DNA of 64,000 nt from Paenochrobactrum glaciei (GTDB lineage Bacteria; Pseudomonadota; Alphaproteobacteria; Rhizobiales; Rhizobiaceae): NCBI RefSeq assembly GCF_039522165.1, contig NZ_BAAADE010000001.1:1116001-1180000 (forward strand), written 5' to 3'. Both the position numbers and the translations under genes were made by a program. The notes under the pieces were generated by a model, which searched no databases, was not told where the DNA came from, and worked only from the letters and a program-made list of their open reading frames with translations. This document shows, piece by piece, positions 16,596 through 25,351 of the stretch (position 1 is its first letter; each line of letters opens with the position of its first letter).

Positions 16596-17618
16596 ATGAA
16601 TGCACGTATCCGTGATTTTAATATTCTCTGTGGCACCATGCCGACAGGGGCAATGAATGCAATCACGGATGTGCCGGGCGTTCTCGTTGGACATCACACA
16701 ATAAAAGACGGTGACATCAACACCGGTGTCACCGCCATTTTGCCCCATAGCGACAATCTTTATCGCCGCAAAGTGCTGGCTGCCAGCGAAGTCATCAATG
16801 GCTTTGGCAAAAGCACCGGCCTTGTTCAGATCAATGAACTGGGCTCACTGGAAACCCCTATCCTGCTCACCAATACATTCGGGGTTGGCACTTGTGCCAA
16901 TGCGCTGATCCGTGATGCGATTGCCAAAAACCCTGATATCGGCCGCACGACCGCAACCGTTAATCCGGTTGTTTGTGAATGCAATGACGGCCCGCTCAAT
17001 GATATTCAGGCGCTCGCAGTGACCGAAGACCATGCACGTCTGGCACTGAAAAATGCAGGCACGCATGTTGCCGAAGGCAATGTCGGTGCAGGCACAGGCA
17101 TGACCTGCTTTGGTTTTAAAGGCGGTATCGGCACTGCGTCCCGCATCATTAAACTAGACGGCAATGAGTATCATGTCGGCGTGCTGGCACTGACCAATTT
17201 TGGCCGCGCCGGTGATCTGACCTTGCCGGATGGTCGTCGTCCTGATCCGCGCGTTAAGGCTGAGGCTGAAAAAGGCTCAGTCATTCTCATTCTTGCCACC
17301 GACATTCCGCTCGAACACCGCCAGTTACAGCGCGTCACCAAACGCTGCGGTGCCGGTCTTGCGCGTCTTGGTGCTTTCTGGGGACATGGCAGCGGCGACA
17401 TTGCTGTTGGTTTCAGCACTGCCGTGACATTTGACCATGATGAGAAAAGCGATCTGATTTCTATTCAGGCTTTGAATGAGAATCGCATCGATCAGCTTTT
17501 CCGTGCAGCCACCGAAGCGACACAAGAATCAGTGCTAAATTCGATGTGCGCCGCTGATGCAATGACAGGGCGCGCCGGAAACAGCCGTCTTTCTTTGCGT
17601 AACTGGCTGGAAGCTTAA
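16596..17618 (+). CDS. P1-family aminopeptidase (DmpA-like, Ntn fold)
   Basis: A 340-residue member of the DmpA/BapA family, Ntn-like hydrolases that mature by self-cleavage before a serine. The cleavage site can be placed at G-S in AEKGSVILILATD, making S228 the new N-terminal nucleophile of the small subunit. NTFGVGT, NVGAGTGM and GSGDIAVGF segments are also family features. Characterised members release N-terminal D-amino acids, beta-amino acids or L-amino acids from short peptides and amides. The start is the ATG at 16596 with AAAGGA 9 nt upstream. Coupling with an upstream D-amino-acid aminotransferase suggests D-amino-acid catabolism: peptide or amide cleavage, then transamination. Confidence 0.9.
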   Translation: MNARIRDFNILCGTMPTGAMNAITDVPGVLVGHHTIKDGDINTGVTAILPHSDNLYRRKVLAASEVINGFGKSTGLVQINELGSLETPILLTNTFGVGTCANALIRDAIAKNPDIGRTTATVNPVVCECNDGPLNDIQALAVTEDHARLALKNAGTHVAEGNVGAGTGMTCFGFKGGIGTASRIIKLDGNEYHVGVLALTNFGRAGDLTLPDGRRPDPRVKAEAEKGSVILILATDIPLEHRQLQRVTKRCGAGLARLGAFWGHGSGDIAVGFSTAVTFDHDEKSDLISIQALNENRIDQLFRAATEATQESVLNSMCAADAMTGRAGNSRLSLRNWLEA

Positions 17619-17718
17619 CACTTCATTTATCTTCACCGCCAAGCAGAATCGTAAAGACAGTTCTTTTCTTCTCTTTATATGTCTGTTTCGCGCCGTTAAA
17701 ATAATTTTTCACCACGTT

Positions 17719-17744
17719 AAAGCCCGCATTTGCGGGCTTTATGC
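17719..17744 (+). terminator. Terminator after the peptidase gene
   Basis: AAAGCCCGCA (17719-17728) and TGCGGGCTTT (17731-17740) form a perfect hairpin 100 nt after the peptidase stop. The T-run is short (TTTATG), so efficiency is uncertain. Confidence 0.6.
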
Positions 17745-17849
17745 TTGATTGAGGGTTAAATAGTTACTGCTGTGGAAGGAGGTTGTTAACCTTCATTTTC
17801 TATTACTAAGGCACGTTCTAAGGCTTACATACGAGTTGGTTCAGGTGTC

Positions 17850-20597
17850 ATGCGTAATCTCAGCAGTAATTTTTCCCCAATGACAACAGACAGCGCCGAA
17901 AGCGCATCTGCGTCACATCAGACCCGCGAAAACGCGCAGCAGGATATCCGCGGCACCAGCGGTCCGGCGACGGCTGCTGCCCAGATTGATCCGGCGTGGA
18001 AAGCGCATTTTGCCCTTGGCCAGAATGTGCGTTTTACCCGCACACCGGAAGCTGAACTTGCACGTCGTCGCGGTGAAACACTGCCCGACATTAATTCGCG
18101 CAACTCTGCTCTATCGGTACAGGCGGTGGATACAAGTGTCAGCTCAGCCACACCTGTTGAGCAGCCAATGGCCGTTGCAAGCTTGCAGGAAAGTGTTTCA
18201 CAAGGTTTGGCCGCGACACCGGCAAGCCCTGTCACCACACCAACCGCAACCACGACATCTTCGCATGTGCAGACACCACATCTGGATGCGGCCGTGAAAA
18301 GCCATGAAGTTGCACCTGCTGCGCCAGTGCAGGCTGCCGAGCCGGTACAGGCAACCACCATTGCAGCAACACCTGTTGCAGAAGAAGAGCCGGTTGTTGC
18401 ACCAGTGACCGCCACTGTAGTTTCAGCCCCTGCCTCCATCATCAGCGAGCCAGCAGAAACACCGGTTCGTAAAGATGTAACGCAGCTCCTTTCGGACTTT
18501 GCTTTCTTTGAAGGTTTTGATTTTTCAAGCCTGAGTGATGCACCTCTTGCACCGGCTGCGGTTGAAACCGCACCTGTTGCTGAAGCTGTCGTTGCAGAAC
18601 CTGTCGAAGACGTCAAAGTTGAAGAAGTAGCTGAAGCACCAGTTGTTGATATTCTGGCACAGTTCCGTGTTGTTGAATGGAACAAGCCACGCAATACACA
18701 AGCAGAAGTAACAACCACCCCAGAAGCTGTGATTGCTGAAGAAGCAACCATTGCCGAAACAGCTGCCGTGGAAACCGTTGCCGAGGCAACTGTTGAAGCT
18801 CCGGTTGCAGAAGCGCCAGCTATGGAAGCAGCAGGGGTTGTTGCCGAAGTTGCGCCTGTGGTTGAAGAAGCAGACGCAATTGAACAGCCTGTTATGCTCG
18901 AAGTCAGCGCCGAGTTAGAAGAAGCAGACGACATCGAGATTGAGGAAGAAATGGAAGCGGAAGAAATATCCGCCCCCTCCCCTGCTGCACCGAGCTTTGC
19001 ACGCATTGCAACTCCGGCTGCGCCTTATCAGCCAGCCCCATTGCCGCAAACTGCTGTCGATTATGTTGCCGGTGAATATGAATTCCCGCCGCGCTCACTC
19101 TTGCAGGAACCGCCTGCAATGGACGGCACGGTTATCACACAGGAAATGCTGGAGCGCAGCGCCGGTTTGCTGGAAAGCGTGCTCGAAGATTTCGGTGTAC
19201 GCGGTGAAATCATCCATGTTCGCCCGGGTCCTGTTGTTACCCTTTATGAGTTTGAACCAGCACCAGGGGTTAAATCCTCCCGCGTGATTGGTCTGTCAGA
19301 TGATATTGCCCGTTCAATGTCTGCGCTTTCAGCCCGCGTTGCTGTGGTACCAGGCCGCAATGTCATCGGCATTGAACTGCCAAATGCCAATCGCGAAACG
19401 GTTTATTTCCGTGAAATGATTGAATCAGCAGCATTTCAAAAATCTGATTTCCACTTACCGCTCGGTTTAGGTAAGGCCATTGGCGGCGAGCCGATCATTG
19501 CTGAACTAGCAAAAATGCCTCACCTGCTGGTTGCCGGTACCACCGGTTCCGGTAAGTCGGTTGCCATCAATACCATGATCCTGTCGCTGCTCTACCGCTT
19601 TAAGCCGGAAGAATGCCGCCTGATCATGGTGGATCCGAAAATGCTGGAACTGTCTATCTATGACGGTATTCCGCATCTGCTCACCCCTGTTGTGACCGAC
19701 CCGAAAAAGGCTGTTGTAGCGCTGAAATGGGCTGTGCGCGAAATGGAAGAGCGCTATCGCAAGATGGCTCGTCTCGGCGTGCGCAACATAGAAGGCTTCA
19801 ATGCCCGTGCAGCAAGCGCCAAGGGCAAGGGCGAAACTGTCATGTGCACAGTTCAGTCCGGCTTTGACAAAGAAACCGGCGAGCCGGTCTATGTTCAGGA
19901 AGAGCTTGATCTGACCCCGATGCCTTATATCGTCGTTATCATCGACGAAATGGCCGATCTGATGATGGTTGCGGGCAAGGAAATCGAAGGTGCTGTACAG
20001 CGTCTGGCACAGATGGCTCGTGCGGCCGGTATCCATCTCATCATGGCGACACAACGCCCGTCTGTTGATGTGATCACCGGTACGATCAAAGCCAACTTCC
20101 CGACCCGTATTTCCTTCCAGGTTACATCAAAAATCGACAGCCGTACGATTTTGGGTGAAATGGGTGCCGAACAACTACTCGGTCAGGGTGACATGCTGCA
20201 TATGGCAGGCGGCGGACGCATTGTTCGTGTACATGGCCCATTTGTTTCCGACGAAGAAGTCGAAAAGGTTGTGTCCCACTTAAAAGAACAGGGTCGTCCG
20301 GATTATCTGGCCACTGTAACCGCAGAAGAAGATGAGGAAGAAGCTGTAGAAGAAGACAGCGCCGTATTTGACCAGTCCAGTGCTGGGGCAGAAGATGGCG
20401 ATGAATATTACCAGCAGGCTGTCAAAGTGGTGATGCGTGATAAAAAATGCTCCACTTCTTATATCCAGCGTCGTCTCGGCATCGGTTATAACCGCGCCGC
20501 CTCCCTTGTGGAACGCATGGAAAAAGAAGGCCTTGTTGGTGCCGCCAACCATGTCGGCAAACGCGAAATCCTCGTTGGCAATCGCGACAATGCGTAA
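17850..20597 (+). CDS. ftsK: FtsK/SpoIIIE-type DNA translocase lacking membrane segments
   Basis: A 915-residue DNA pump that helps clear and pair sister chromosomes at the division septum. Residues 1-400 are a low-complexity linker rich in Ala, Val, Glu and Pro with no hydrophobic helix. The motor follows, with Walker A GTTGSGKS at 563-570 and Walker B VVIIDEMAD (D699). A short acidic linker (EEDEEEAVEED) leads to the C-terminal gamma winged helix that reads KOPS sites (CSTSYIQRRLGIGYNRAASL). Standard FtsK has four N-terminal membrane helices; none is encoded here or in the frame upstream. Hyphomicrobiales often carry two FtsK copies, one soluble, so this may be the second. Ribosome site before the ATG is weak. 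Confidence 0.93.
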   Translation: MRNLSSNFSPMTTDSAESASASHQTRENAQQDIRGTSGPATAAAQIDPAWKAHFALGQNVRFTRTPEAELARRRGETLPDINSRNSALSVQAVDTSVSSATPVEQPMAVASLQESVSQGLAATPASPVTTPTATTTSSHVQTPHLDAAVKSHEVAPAAPVQAAEPVQATTIAATPVAEEEPVVAPVTATVVSAPASIISEPAETPVRKDVTQLLSDFAFFEGFDFSSLSDAPLAPAAVETAPVAEAVVAEPVEDVKVEEVAEAPVVDILAQFRVVEWNKPRNTQAEVTTTPEAVIAEEATIAETAAVETVAEATVEAPVAEAPAMEAAGVVAEVAPVVEEADAIEQPVMLEVSAELEEADDIEIEEEMEAEEISAPSPAAPSFARIATPAAPYQPAPLPQTAVDYVAGEYEFPPRSLLQEPPAMDGTVITQEMLERSAGLLESVLEDFGVRGEIIHVRPGPVVTLYEFEPAPGVKSSRVIGLSDDIARSMSALSARVAVVPGRNVIGIELPNANRETVYFREMIESAAFQKSDFHLPLGLGKAIGGEPIIAELAKMPHLLVAGTTGSGKSVAINTMILSLLYRFKPEECRLIMVDPKMLELSIYDGIPHLLTPVVTDPKKAVVALKWAVREMEERYRKMARLGVRNIEGFNARAASAKGKGETVMCTVQSGFDKETGEPVYVQEELDLTPMPYIVVIIDEMADLMMVAGKEIEGAVQRLAQMARAAGIHLIMATQRPSVDVITGTIKANFPTRISFQVTSKIDSRTILGEMGAEQLLGQGDMLHMAGGGRIVRVHGPFVSDEEVEKVVSHLKEQGRPDYLATVTAEEDEEEAVEEDSAVFDQSSAGAEDGDEYYQQAVKVVMRDKKCSTSYIQRRLGIGYNRAASLVERMEKEGLVGAANHVGKREILVGNRDNA

Positions 20598-20648
20598 AAA
20601 CGGACTTTTAAAGCAGGCTTAAAACACTGTCTTTATCAAGTGGCATGA

Positions 20649-20678
20649 AGCGGCTCTGAAATTCAGAGCCGCTTTTTT
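20649..20678 (+). terminator. Terminator of ftsK
   Basis: AGCGGCTCTGAA (20649-20660) and TTCAGAGCCGCT (20662-20673) form a perfect 12-bp inverted repeat followed by TTTTTT. Confidence 0.88.
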
Positions 20679-20769
20679 GCATTTTAAAACCCACTAAAAT
20701 ACTCTATCACACCAGCTTGATTGTTCATTTTCCCTATCAATGTCTAATCTATAGGCCAAGGATATTTCC

Positions 20770-21537
20770 ATGCCCGCGAAAATGCTGAATACTTCACAAT
20801 CCACACCGAAAAAGCGCAGCCTTGCACTGGTTTTCATCACCATCATTGCCTGTTGTTTATTTCTGCTCTTTTTGAGCCTCGGTATTTGGCAGGTGGAGCG
20901 GTTAAGCTGGAAAAAAGACCTGATTGCCCGTGTGGATGCACGTATCGCCGCTCAGGCTGTGCCAGCACCTACCCCGCAAGACTGGCCTGCAATAACCGCA
21001 GAAAAAGATGAATATCGCCATATCCTCGCTGAAGGCAGCTATCTGGAAGACAAGCCGATTGCTGTCAAAGCGCTCACTGTTTTAGGCTCCGGCTATTGGC
21101 AATTGGTGCCGCTGAAAACAAAAGATAAGGGCGTGATTTACATCAATCGCGGCTTTGTCAGCGATGAAGATTATAAAGCAGGCCTGCTCAATAAAAACAT
21201 TCCGGCAGGTGAAACCAGTCTTTCCGGATTATTGCGCATCAGCGAACCCGACGGTTTTTTTCTGCGCCCGAATGAACCGGAAAAGAACCTCTGGAATTCA
21301 CGCGATGTTGCAGCCTTTGCAACCAAACAAGGCCTTAATCACGTAGCACCCTATTTTATCGACGCGGATAAAGCCGATACCTCTGCTCAAACCTCCATCA
21401 AACAGCCGGTTGGCGGCCTCACTGTAGTGAAATTTCCTAACAGCCATTTATCCTATGCAATCACATGGTTTGCGCTGGCTTTAATGGTGCTTGGCGGCAC
21501 GCTATTCACATGGTTTTACAAAGATAGAGAAAAATAG
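20770..21537 (+). CDS. SURF1 family protein (cytochrome oxidase assembly)
   Basis: A 255-residue inner-membrane protein of the SURF1/Shy1 family, which assists heme a insertion and assembly of aa3-type cytochrome c oxidase. Both ends are hydrophobic helices (about 16-38 and 228-248) framing a periplasmic domain, as expected. The signature GIWQVERLSWKKDLI follows the first helix. The ATG has AAGGA 7 nt upstream. In most alphaproteobacteria this gene sits inside the cox/cta cluster; here it stands alone between ftsK and an iron transporter, with no oxidase genes in view. Confidence 0.9.
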   Translation: MPAKMLNTSQSTPKKRSLALVFITIIACCLFLLFLSLGIWQVERLSWKKDLIARVDARIAAQAVPAPTPQDWPAITAEKDEYRHILAEGSYLEDKPIAVKALTVLGSGYWQLVPLKTKDKGVIYINRGFVSDEDYKAGLLNKNIPAGETSLSGLLRISEPDGFFLRPNEPEKNLWNSRDVAAFATKQGLNHVAPYFIDADKADTSAQTSIKQPVGGLTVVKFPNSHLSYAITWFALALMVLGGTLFTWFYKDREK

Positions 21538-21630
21538 TCACATTTTAGGTTTGCTCATTCGTCAAACATGACTATACAATACAACATTCCTGAATTTTCA
21601 GATTGACCCGGATTGACAGTGAGAAAGCTT

Positions 21631-22557
21631 ATGACCATCGGTACCCGCCTCTCCACCCTCTTTGGTGCAGCAATTGTTGCCATGTCTCTTGGCGTATCAG
21701 CTCAGGCTGAAGAGATCACCATCAAACATGCTCAAGGCGAAACCGCCGTTCCTGTAAAGCCTGCCAAGACCATTACTTTTGATTTGGCAACACTCGACAA
21801 TCTTGATCGCCTGGGCGTTGACATTATTGGTCTGCCAACAGCCAATCTGCCAAAATATCTCTCCAAATATGCTGCTGACACCTATGCAAAAGTCGGCACA
21901 TTGTTTGAGCCGGACTATGAAGCCGTCAATGCGGCTGAACCAAGCCTGATCATTGTTTCCGGCCGTTCTGCACCGAAACAGCCTGAATTGGCCAAGATCG
22001 CACCGACCATTGACCTGACCGTCAATGCCACCAGCTTCATCACCGATGTTAAAAACAATGTTGAAACATTGGGTCGCATCTACGGCAAAGAAGATGTTGC
22101 GAAAGACGAAATCGCCAAGCTTGACGCTTCGATTGCCGCTCTTAAAGAAAAAACTGCCGGTAAAGGCAAGGGCCTGCTGATCATGACCAATGGCGGCAAA
22201 ATGAGCGCCTATGGCCCGGGCTCCCGCTTTGGTATGCTGCATAGCGAATTTGGCGTTGAAGCAGCTGACCCTGAATTGAGCGTGGGCAGCCACGGCCAGC
22301 CAGTAACCGCAGAATATGTTCTGGAAAAGAACCCGGATTGGCTGCTCGTTATCGACCGTGATGCGGCAGTTGGTGCCAAAGAAGGCAATGCAGCGAGCAA
22401 AGTGCTTGACAATGACCTCGTAAATCAGACAACCGCGTGGAAGAAAAATCAGGTTATCTATCTGGATCCGCTGAACTGGTATCTGGTAGGTGGCGGTCTT
22501 TCCGGTTTGCATGAAACCATTGACCAGCTTACTGCGGCTTTCGACAAAGCATCGTAA
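21631..22557 (+). CDS. Siderophore ABC transporter, substrate-binding protein
   Basis: A 308-residue periplasmic binding protein of the FecB/CeuE/FatB class (cluster VIII). A signal peptide covers about residues 1-26 (cleavage after SAQA). The domain follows with KPAKTITFDLATLDNLDRLGV, ISGRSAPKQPEL-like helix and a late LVIDRDAAVGAKEG. I start at the ATG at 21631 rather than TTG/GTG codons just upstream, because it gives a normal signal peptide. It is the first gene of a four-gene importer (binding protein, two permeases, ATPase) resembling Vibrio FatBDCE and Campylobacter CeuBCDE, which carry catecholate siderophores. No recognisable Irr or RirA box was found upstream. Confidence 0.88.
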   Translation: MTIGTRLSTLFGAAIVAMSLGVSAQAEEITIKHAQGETAVPVKPAKTITFDLATLDNLDRLGVDIIGLPTANLPKYLSKYAADTYAKVGTLFEPDYEAVNAAEPSLIIVSGRSAPKQPELAKIAPTIDLTVNATSFITDVKNNVETLGRIYGKEDVAKDEIAKLDASIAALKEKTAGKGKGLLIMTNGGKMSAYGPGSRFGMLHSEFGVEAADPELSVGSHGQPVTAEYVLEKNPDWLLVIDRDAAVGAKEGNAASKVLDNDLVNQTTAWKKNQVIYLDPLNWYLVGGGLSGLHETIDQLTAAFDKAS

Positions 22558-22586
22558 GCGCCTGCAACTGATATAACTCAACAAGT

Positions 22587-22624
22587 TGGGCCTTCCGTTT
22601 ACCCGCGGTAGGCCCACACTTTTA
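22587..22624 (+). terminator. Stem-loop between binding protein and first permease
   Basis: TGGGCCTTCCG (22587-22597) pairs with CGGTAGGCCCA (22606-22616), apart from one T-T mismatch, and is followed by CACTTTT. A hairpin in the same relative position as that between oppA and oppB, so probably an attenuator or 3'-end stabiliser favouring the binding protein. Confidence 0.65.
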
Positions 22625-22644
22625 AAAACTTAAAGGTTGCCCGC

Positions 22645-23607
22645 GTGAAAGGTCTTTTTGCAGCAGTTCTCATTGTCGCCGTTCTGGCTGTCATCAGCTT
22701 GTTTATCGGCGTAAGCGATGTTTCGTTGCAAACTTTGTTCGGCGATAGCCAGACTGACCGCGCAACCCAGGTGCTGCTGATCAGCCGTATTCCACGTACC
22801 CTCGCCATTATTCTTTCCGGCATGTCGATGGCAGTTGCCGGCCTCATCATGCAGATGATGGCGCGCAATCGCTTTGTCGAACCATCCACTGCCGGAACCG
22901 TTGAATCTGCCAGTCTCGGCATTTTAATGGTGACACTTTTTGCACCAGCCACCCCTGTTTTTGGTAAAATGCTGGTTGCAGCCGTTTTTGCCATGGCCGG
23001 AACCACGCTATTCTTGCGCATCCTGCGCGCTATTCCGCTGCGCTCAGTGCTTGTTGTGCCTTTGGTCGGTATCATGCTTGGCGGCGTTATCAGTGCCGTG
23101 ACCACCTTCATCGCTTATCGTTTCGAACTGCTGCAATCGCTTTCCGCCTGGACAACCGGCGACTTCTCCAGCGTTTTGCGCGGACGTTACGAATTGCTGT
23201 GGCTGTCTTTCTTCCTCACCATCATTGCCTATATTGCTGCTGACCGTTTCACGGTTGCCGGTATGGGGGAAGATTTCACCACCAATCTGGGGCTAAAATA
23301 TCGCCGCGTCATGACGCTTGGCCTTTCCATCGTCTCGATGATTTCCGCTGTCGTTGTTGTGACTGTCGGCATGATCCCGTTTTTAGGCCTGATCGTACCG
23401 AATGTGGTGAGCATGACCATTGGCGACAATATGCGCCGCTCAGTGCCTTGGGTGGCCGTGCTTGGTGCCGGACTGGTGCTTGCCTGCGATATTGTTGGCC
23501 GCCTGATCCGCTATCCTTATGAAATTCCGATCGGTACCATGATGGGCGTGGTAGGCAGTGTTGCCTTCCTCTATCTTCTGTTGCGCAGAGGGTCCCGCTT
23601 TGCTTAA
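22645..23607 (+). CDS. Siderophore ABC transporter, permease 1
   Basis: A 320-residue FecCD-family permease with many hydrophobic helices, starting at a GTG with AAAGG upstream. Family features include RIPRTLAIILSGMSMAVAGLIMQ near residues 50-72 and the cytoplasmic coupling segment (LGLKYRRVMTLGLSIV), with a conserved GxIPFLGLIVPNVV stretch. It pairs with the next gene to form the heterodimeric channel (FatD/CeuB-like). Its stop codon overlaps the start of permease 2. Confidence 0.9.
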   Translation: MKGLFAAVLIVAVLAVISLFIGVSDVSLQTLFGDSQTDRATQVLLISRIPRTLAIILSGMSMAVAGLIMQMMARNRFVEPSTAGTVESASLGILMVTLFAPATPVFGKMLVAAVFAMAGTTLFLRILRAIPLRSVLVVPLVGIMLGGVISAVTTFIAYRFELLQSLSAWTTGDFSSVLRGRYELLWLSFFLTIIAYIAADRFTVAGMGEDFTTNLGLKYRRVMTLGLSIVSMISAVVVVTVGMIPFLGLIVPNVVSMTIGDNMRRSVPWVAVLGAGLVLACDIVGRLIRYPYEIPIGTMMGVVGSVAFLYLLLRRGSRFA

Positions 23608-24556
23608 GAAAAATCCTAAATTCGTTCTTCTCAGCTTAAGCTTACTCGCCGTTTTGTCGGTCATTGCCTTCATGACGCTCGGCGTTAAAGGCAGCTGGTC
23701 TTTCGCCTTACCGTTTCGCGGCATCAAACTCGCAGCCATCGTGTTGGTCGGCTATTCAATTGCCGTTTCCACCGTACTGTTTCAAACTGTCACCAATAAC
23801 CGCATCCTCACCCCGTCTATTATGGGCTTTGATGCGCTTTATATTCTGATCCAGACAGTCGTTGTCTTCTTCTTCGGCACCACACATTTAAGCTGGCTCG
23901 GCCCCAATGTGATGTTTGGCGTTGAAGTGGGCGTGATGGTTATTTTTGCCGGTGTGCTTTATCACTGGTTGTTTTCCGGCGGTATGCGCAGCCTGCATCT
24001 GGTGATGCTGGTTGGTATTGTTTTCGGTGTTTTATTTCGCAGTCTTTCCAATCTGATGCAACGCATGATCGACCCGAACGATTTTGCCGTTTTGCAGGAT
24101 CGGTTCTTTGCCAGCTTCAACACCATCAACAGTGAAATTCTGGCAATTTCAGCCATCGCAGTGGCATTGGTTTCACTCTACGGCCTGCGCATGCTGCATA
24201 TTTTCGACGTCCTTTCATTGGGGCGCGAAGCTTCCATCAATCTGGGCGTTGATTATCGTAAAGTGGTCAACAAAATCCTGCTGATGATAACCATTCTAGT
24301 GTCTGTTTCTACAGCTCTGGTTGGCCCTGTGACCTTCTTCGGCCTGCTGGTTGCTAATCTGGCCTACCAGATTGCAGGTTCTGCCCGCCATGTGGTTGTG
24401 CTGCCTGTCGCAATTTTGATCGCGATCTTATGCCTTGTCGGTGGACAGGTTGTCCTTGAGCGCGTATTTGCATTCAACACGGCTTTAAGTGTCATCATCG
24501 AGTTTCTGGGCGGTCTCGTTTTCATCGTCCTTTTGATCAGAGGAAATAAACGATGA
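23600..24556 (+). CDS. Siderophore ABC transporter, permease 2
   Basis: A FecCD-family permease of about 318 residues (FatC/CeuC-like). An ATG-initiated frame begins at 23558, but its first 14 codons overlap permease 1 and encode nothing typical. The TTG at 23600, overlapping the permease 1 stop and preceded by AGAGGG, gives the expected start LLKKNPKFVLLSLSLLAVLS. The exact start is uncertain. The conserved coupling loop (NLGVDYRKVVNKILLMI) and the VGPVTFFGLLVANLAYQI stretch are present. Its stop overlaps the ATPase start (ATGA). Confidence 0.87.
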   Translation: MLKKNPKFVLLSLSLLAVLSVIAFMTLGVKGSWSFALPFRGIKLAAIVLVGYSIAVSTVLFQTVTNNRILTPSIMGFDALYILIQTVVVFFFGTTHLSWLGPNVMFGVEVGVMVIFAGVLYHWLFSGGMRSLHLVMLVGIVFGVLFRSLSNLMQRMIDPNDFAVLQDRFFASFNTINSEILAISAIAVALVSLYGLRMLHIFDVLSLGREASINLGVDYRKVVNKILLMITILVSVSTALVGPVTFFGLLVANLAYQIAGSARHVVVLPVAILIAILCLVGGQVVLERVFAFNTALSVIIEFLGGLVFIVLLIRGNKR

Positions 24557-25311
24557 TCGAAATCAGTAATGTCAGCAAGAAATACAATGACTCAGTTGTT
24601 GTTGACGATGTGACACTGACCCTGCCTTCCTGCGGCATCACCTCGATCATCGGCCCCAATGGTGCCGGTAAATCCACCCTGCTTTCCATGGTCAGCCGCT
24701 TGCTGCCAATGGATAAGGGGCAGGTAACCGTTGATAGTCTCGATGTGAATAAAACCGCCGGTGATGTGCTGGCCAAGCGCTTGTCGATTTTACGGCAGGA
24801 CAACAGCATTTCATCACGTCTGACGGTGCGTGATCTGGTCACCTTTGGCCGTTATCCACACACCAAAGGCCGCCCGAACAGTGACGACCGCCGCCATGTC
24901 GAGCAGTCGATCAATTATCTGGGGCTTGAAAAACTAAGCGAACGCTTTCTTGATGAACTCTCCGGCGGTCAGCGCCAGCGTGCTTTTGTGGCGATGGTTT
25001 TGTGTCAGGATACCGATTATGTACTGCTTGATGAGCCGCTGAATAATCTCGACATGAAACATTCAGCCGCCATGATGAAGCTTTTGCGCAAAGCAGCCGA
25101 TGAGCTGGGCAAAACCATTGTGCTGGTTCTGCATGATATCAACTTTGCCTCCTGGTATTCCGATCATATCGTCGCCATGCGTGATGGTAAGGTCGTGCAT
25201 CAGGGCTCGCCTGATGATCTGATCCAGTCCGATATTCTGCGCGACATTTATGATATGGATATTGATGTGGCGATGATTGGCGGCAAGCGGATTGGCGTCT
25301 ATTATCTTTAA
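24553..25311 (+). CDS. Siderophore ABC transporter, ATP-binding protein
   Basis: A 252-residue ABC ATPase of the FepC/CeuD class. Walker A GPNGAGKST is at 34-42, Walker B is VLLDEPLNNLD, the signature LSGGQRQR lies near 135, and the switch histidine is in LVLHDINFA. All catalytic elements are intact. It completes the four-gene importer and is coupled to permease 2 by a 4-nt overlap. Confidence 0.92.
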   Translation: MIEISNVSKKYNDSVVVDDVTLTLPSCGITSIIGPNGAGKSTLLSMVSRLLPMDKGQVTVDSLDVNKTAGDVLAKRLSILRQDNSISSRLTVRDLVTFGRYPHTKGRPNSDDRRHVEQSINYLGLEKLSERFLDELSGGQRQRAFVAMVLCQDTDYVLLDEPLNNLDMKHSAAMMKLLRKAADELGKTIVLVLHDINFASWYSDHIVAMRDGKVVHQGSPDDLIQSDILRDIYDMDIDVAMIGGKRIGVYYL

Positions 25312-25351
25312 TGCAAGATAATCAAACCACTATTCAAAGGGTTCTGGCGTC

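Noticed and set aside
17918..19006. 362-codon minus-strand frame opposite ftsK
   Set aside because: Pure Ser/Ala/Thr/Gly low-complexity sequence, the mirror image of the Ala/Glu/Val-rich FtsK linker; no domain or ribosome site.
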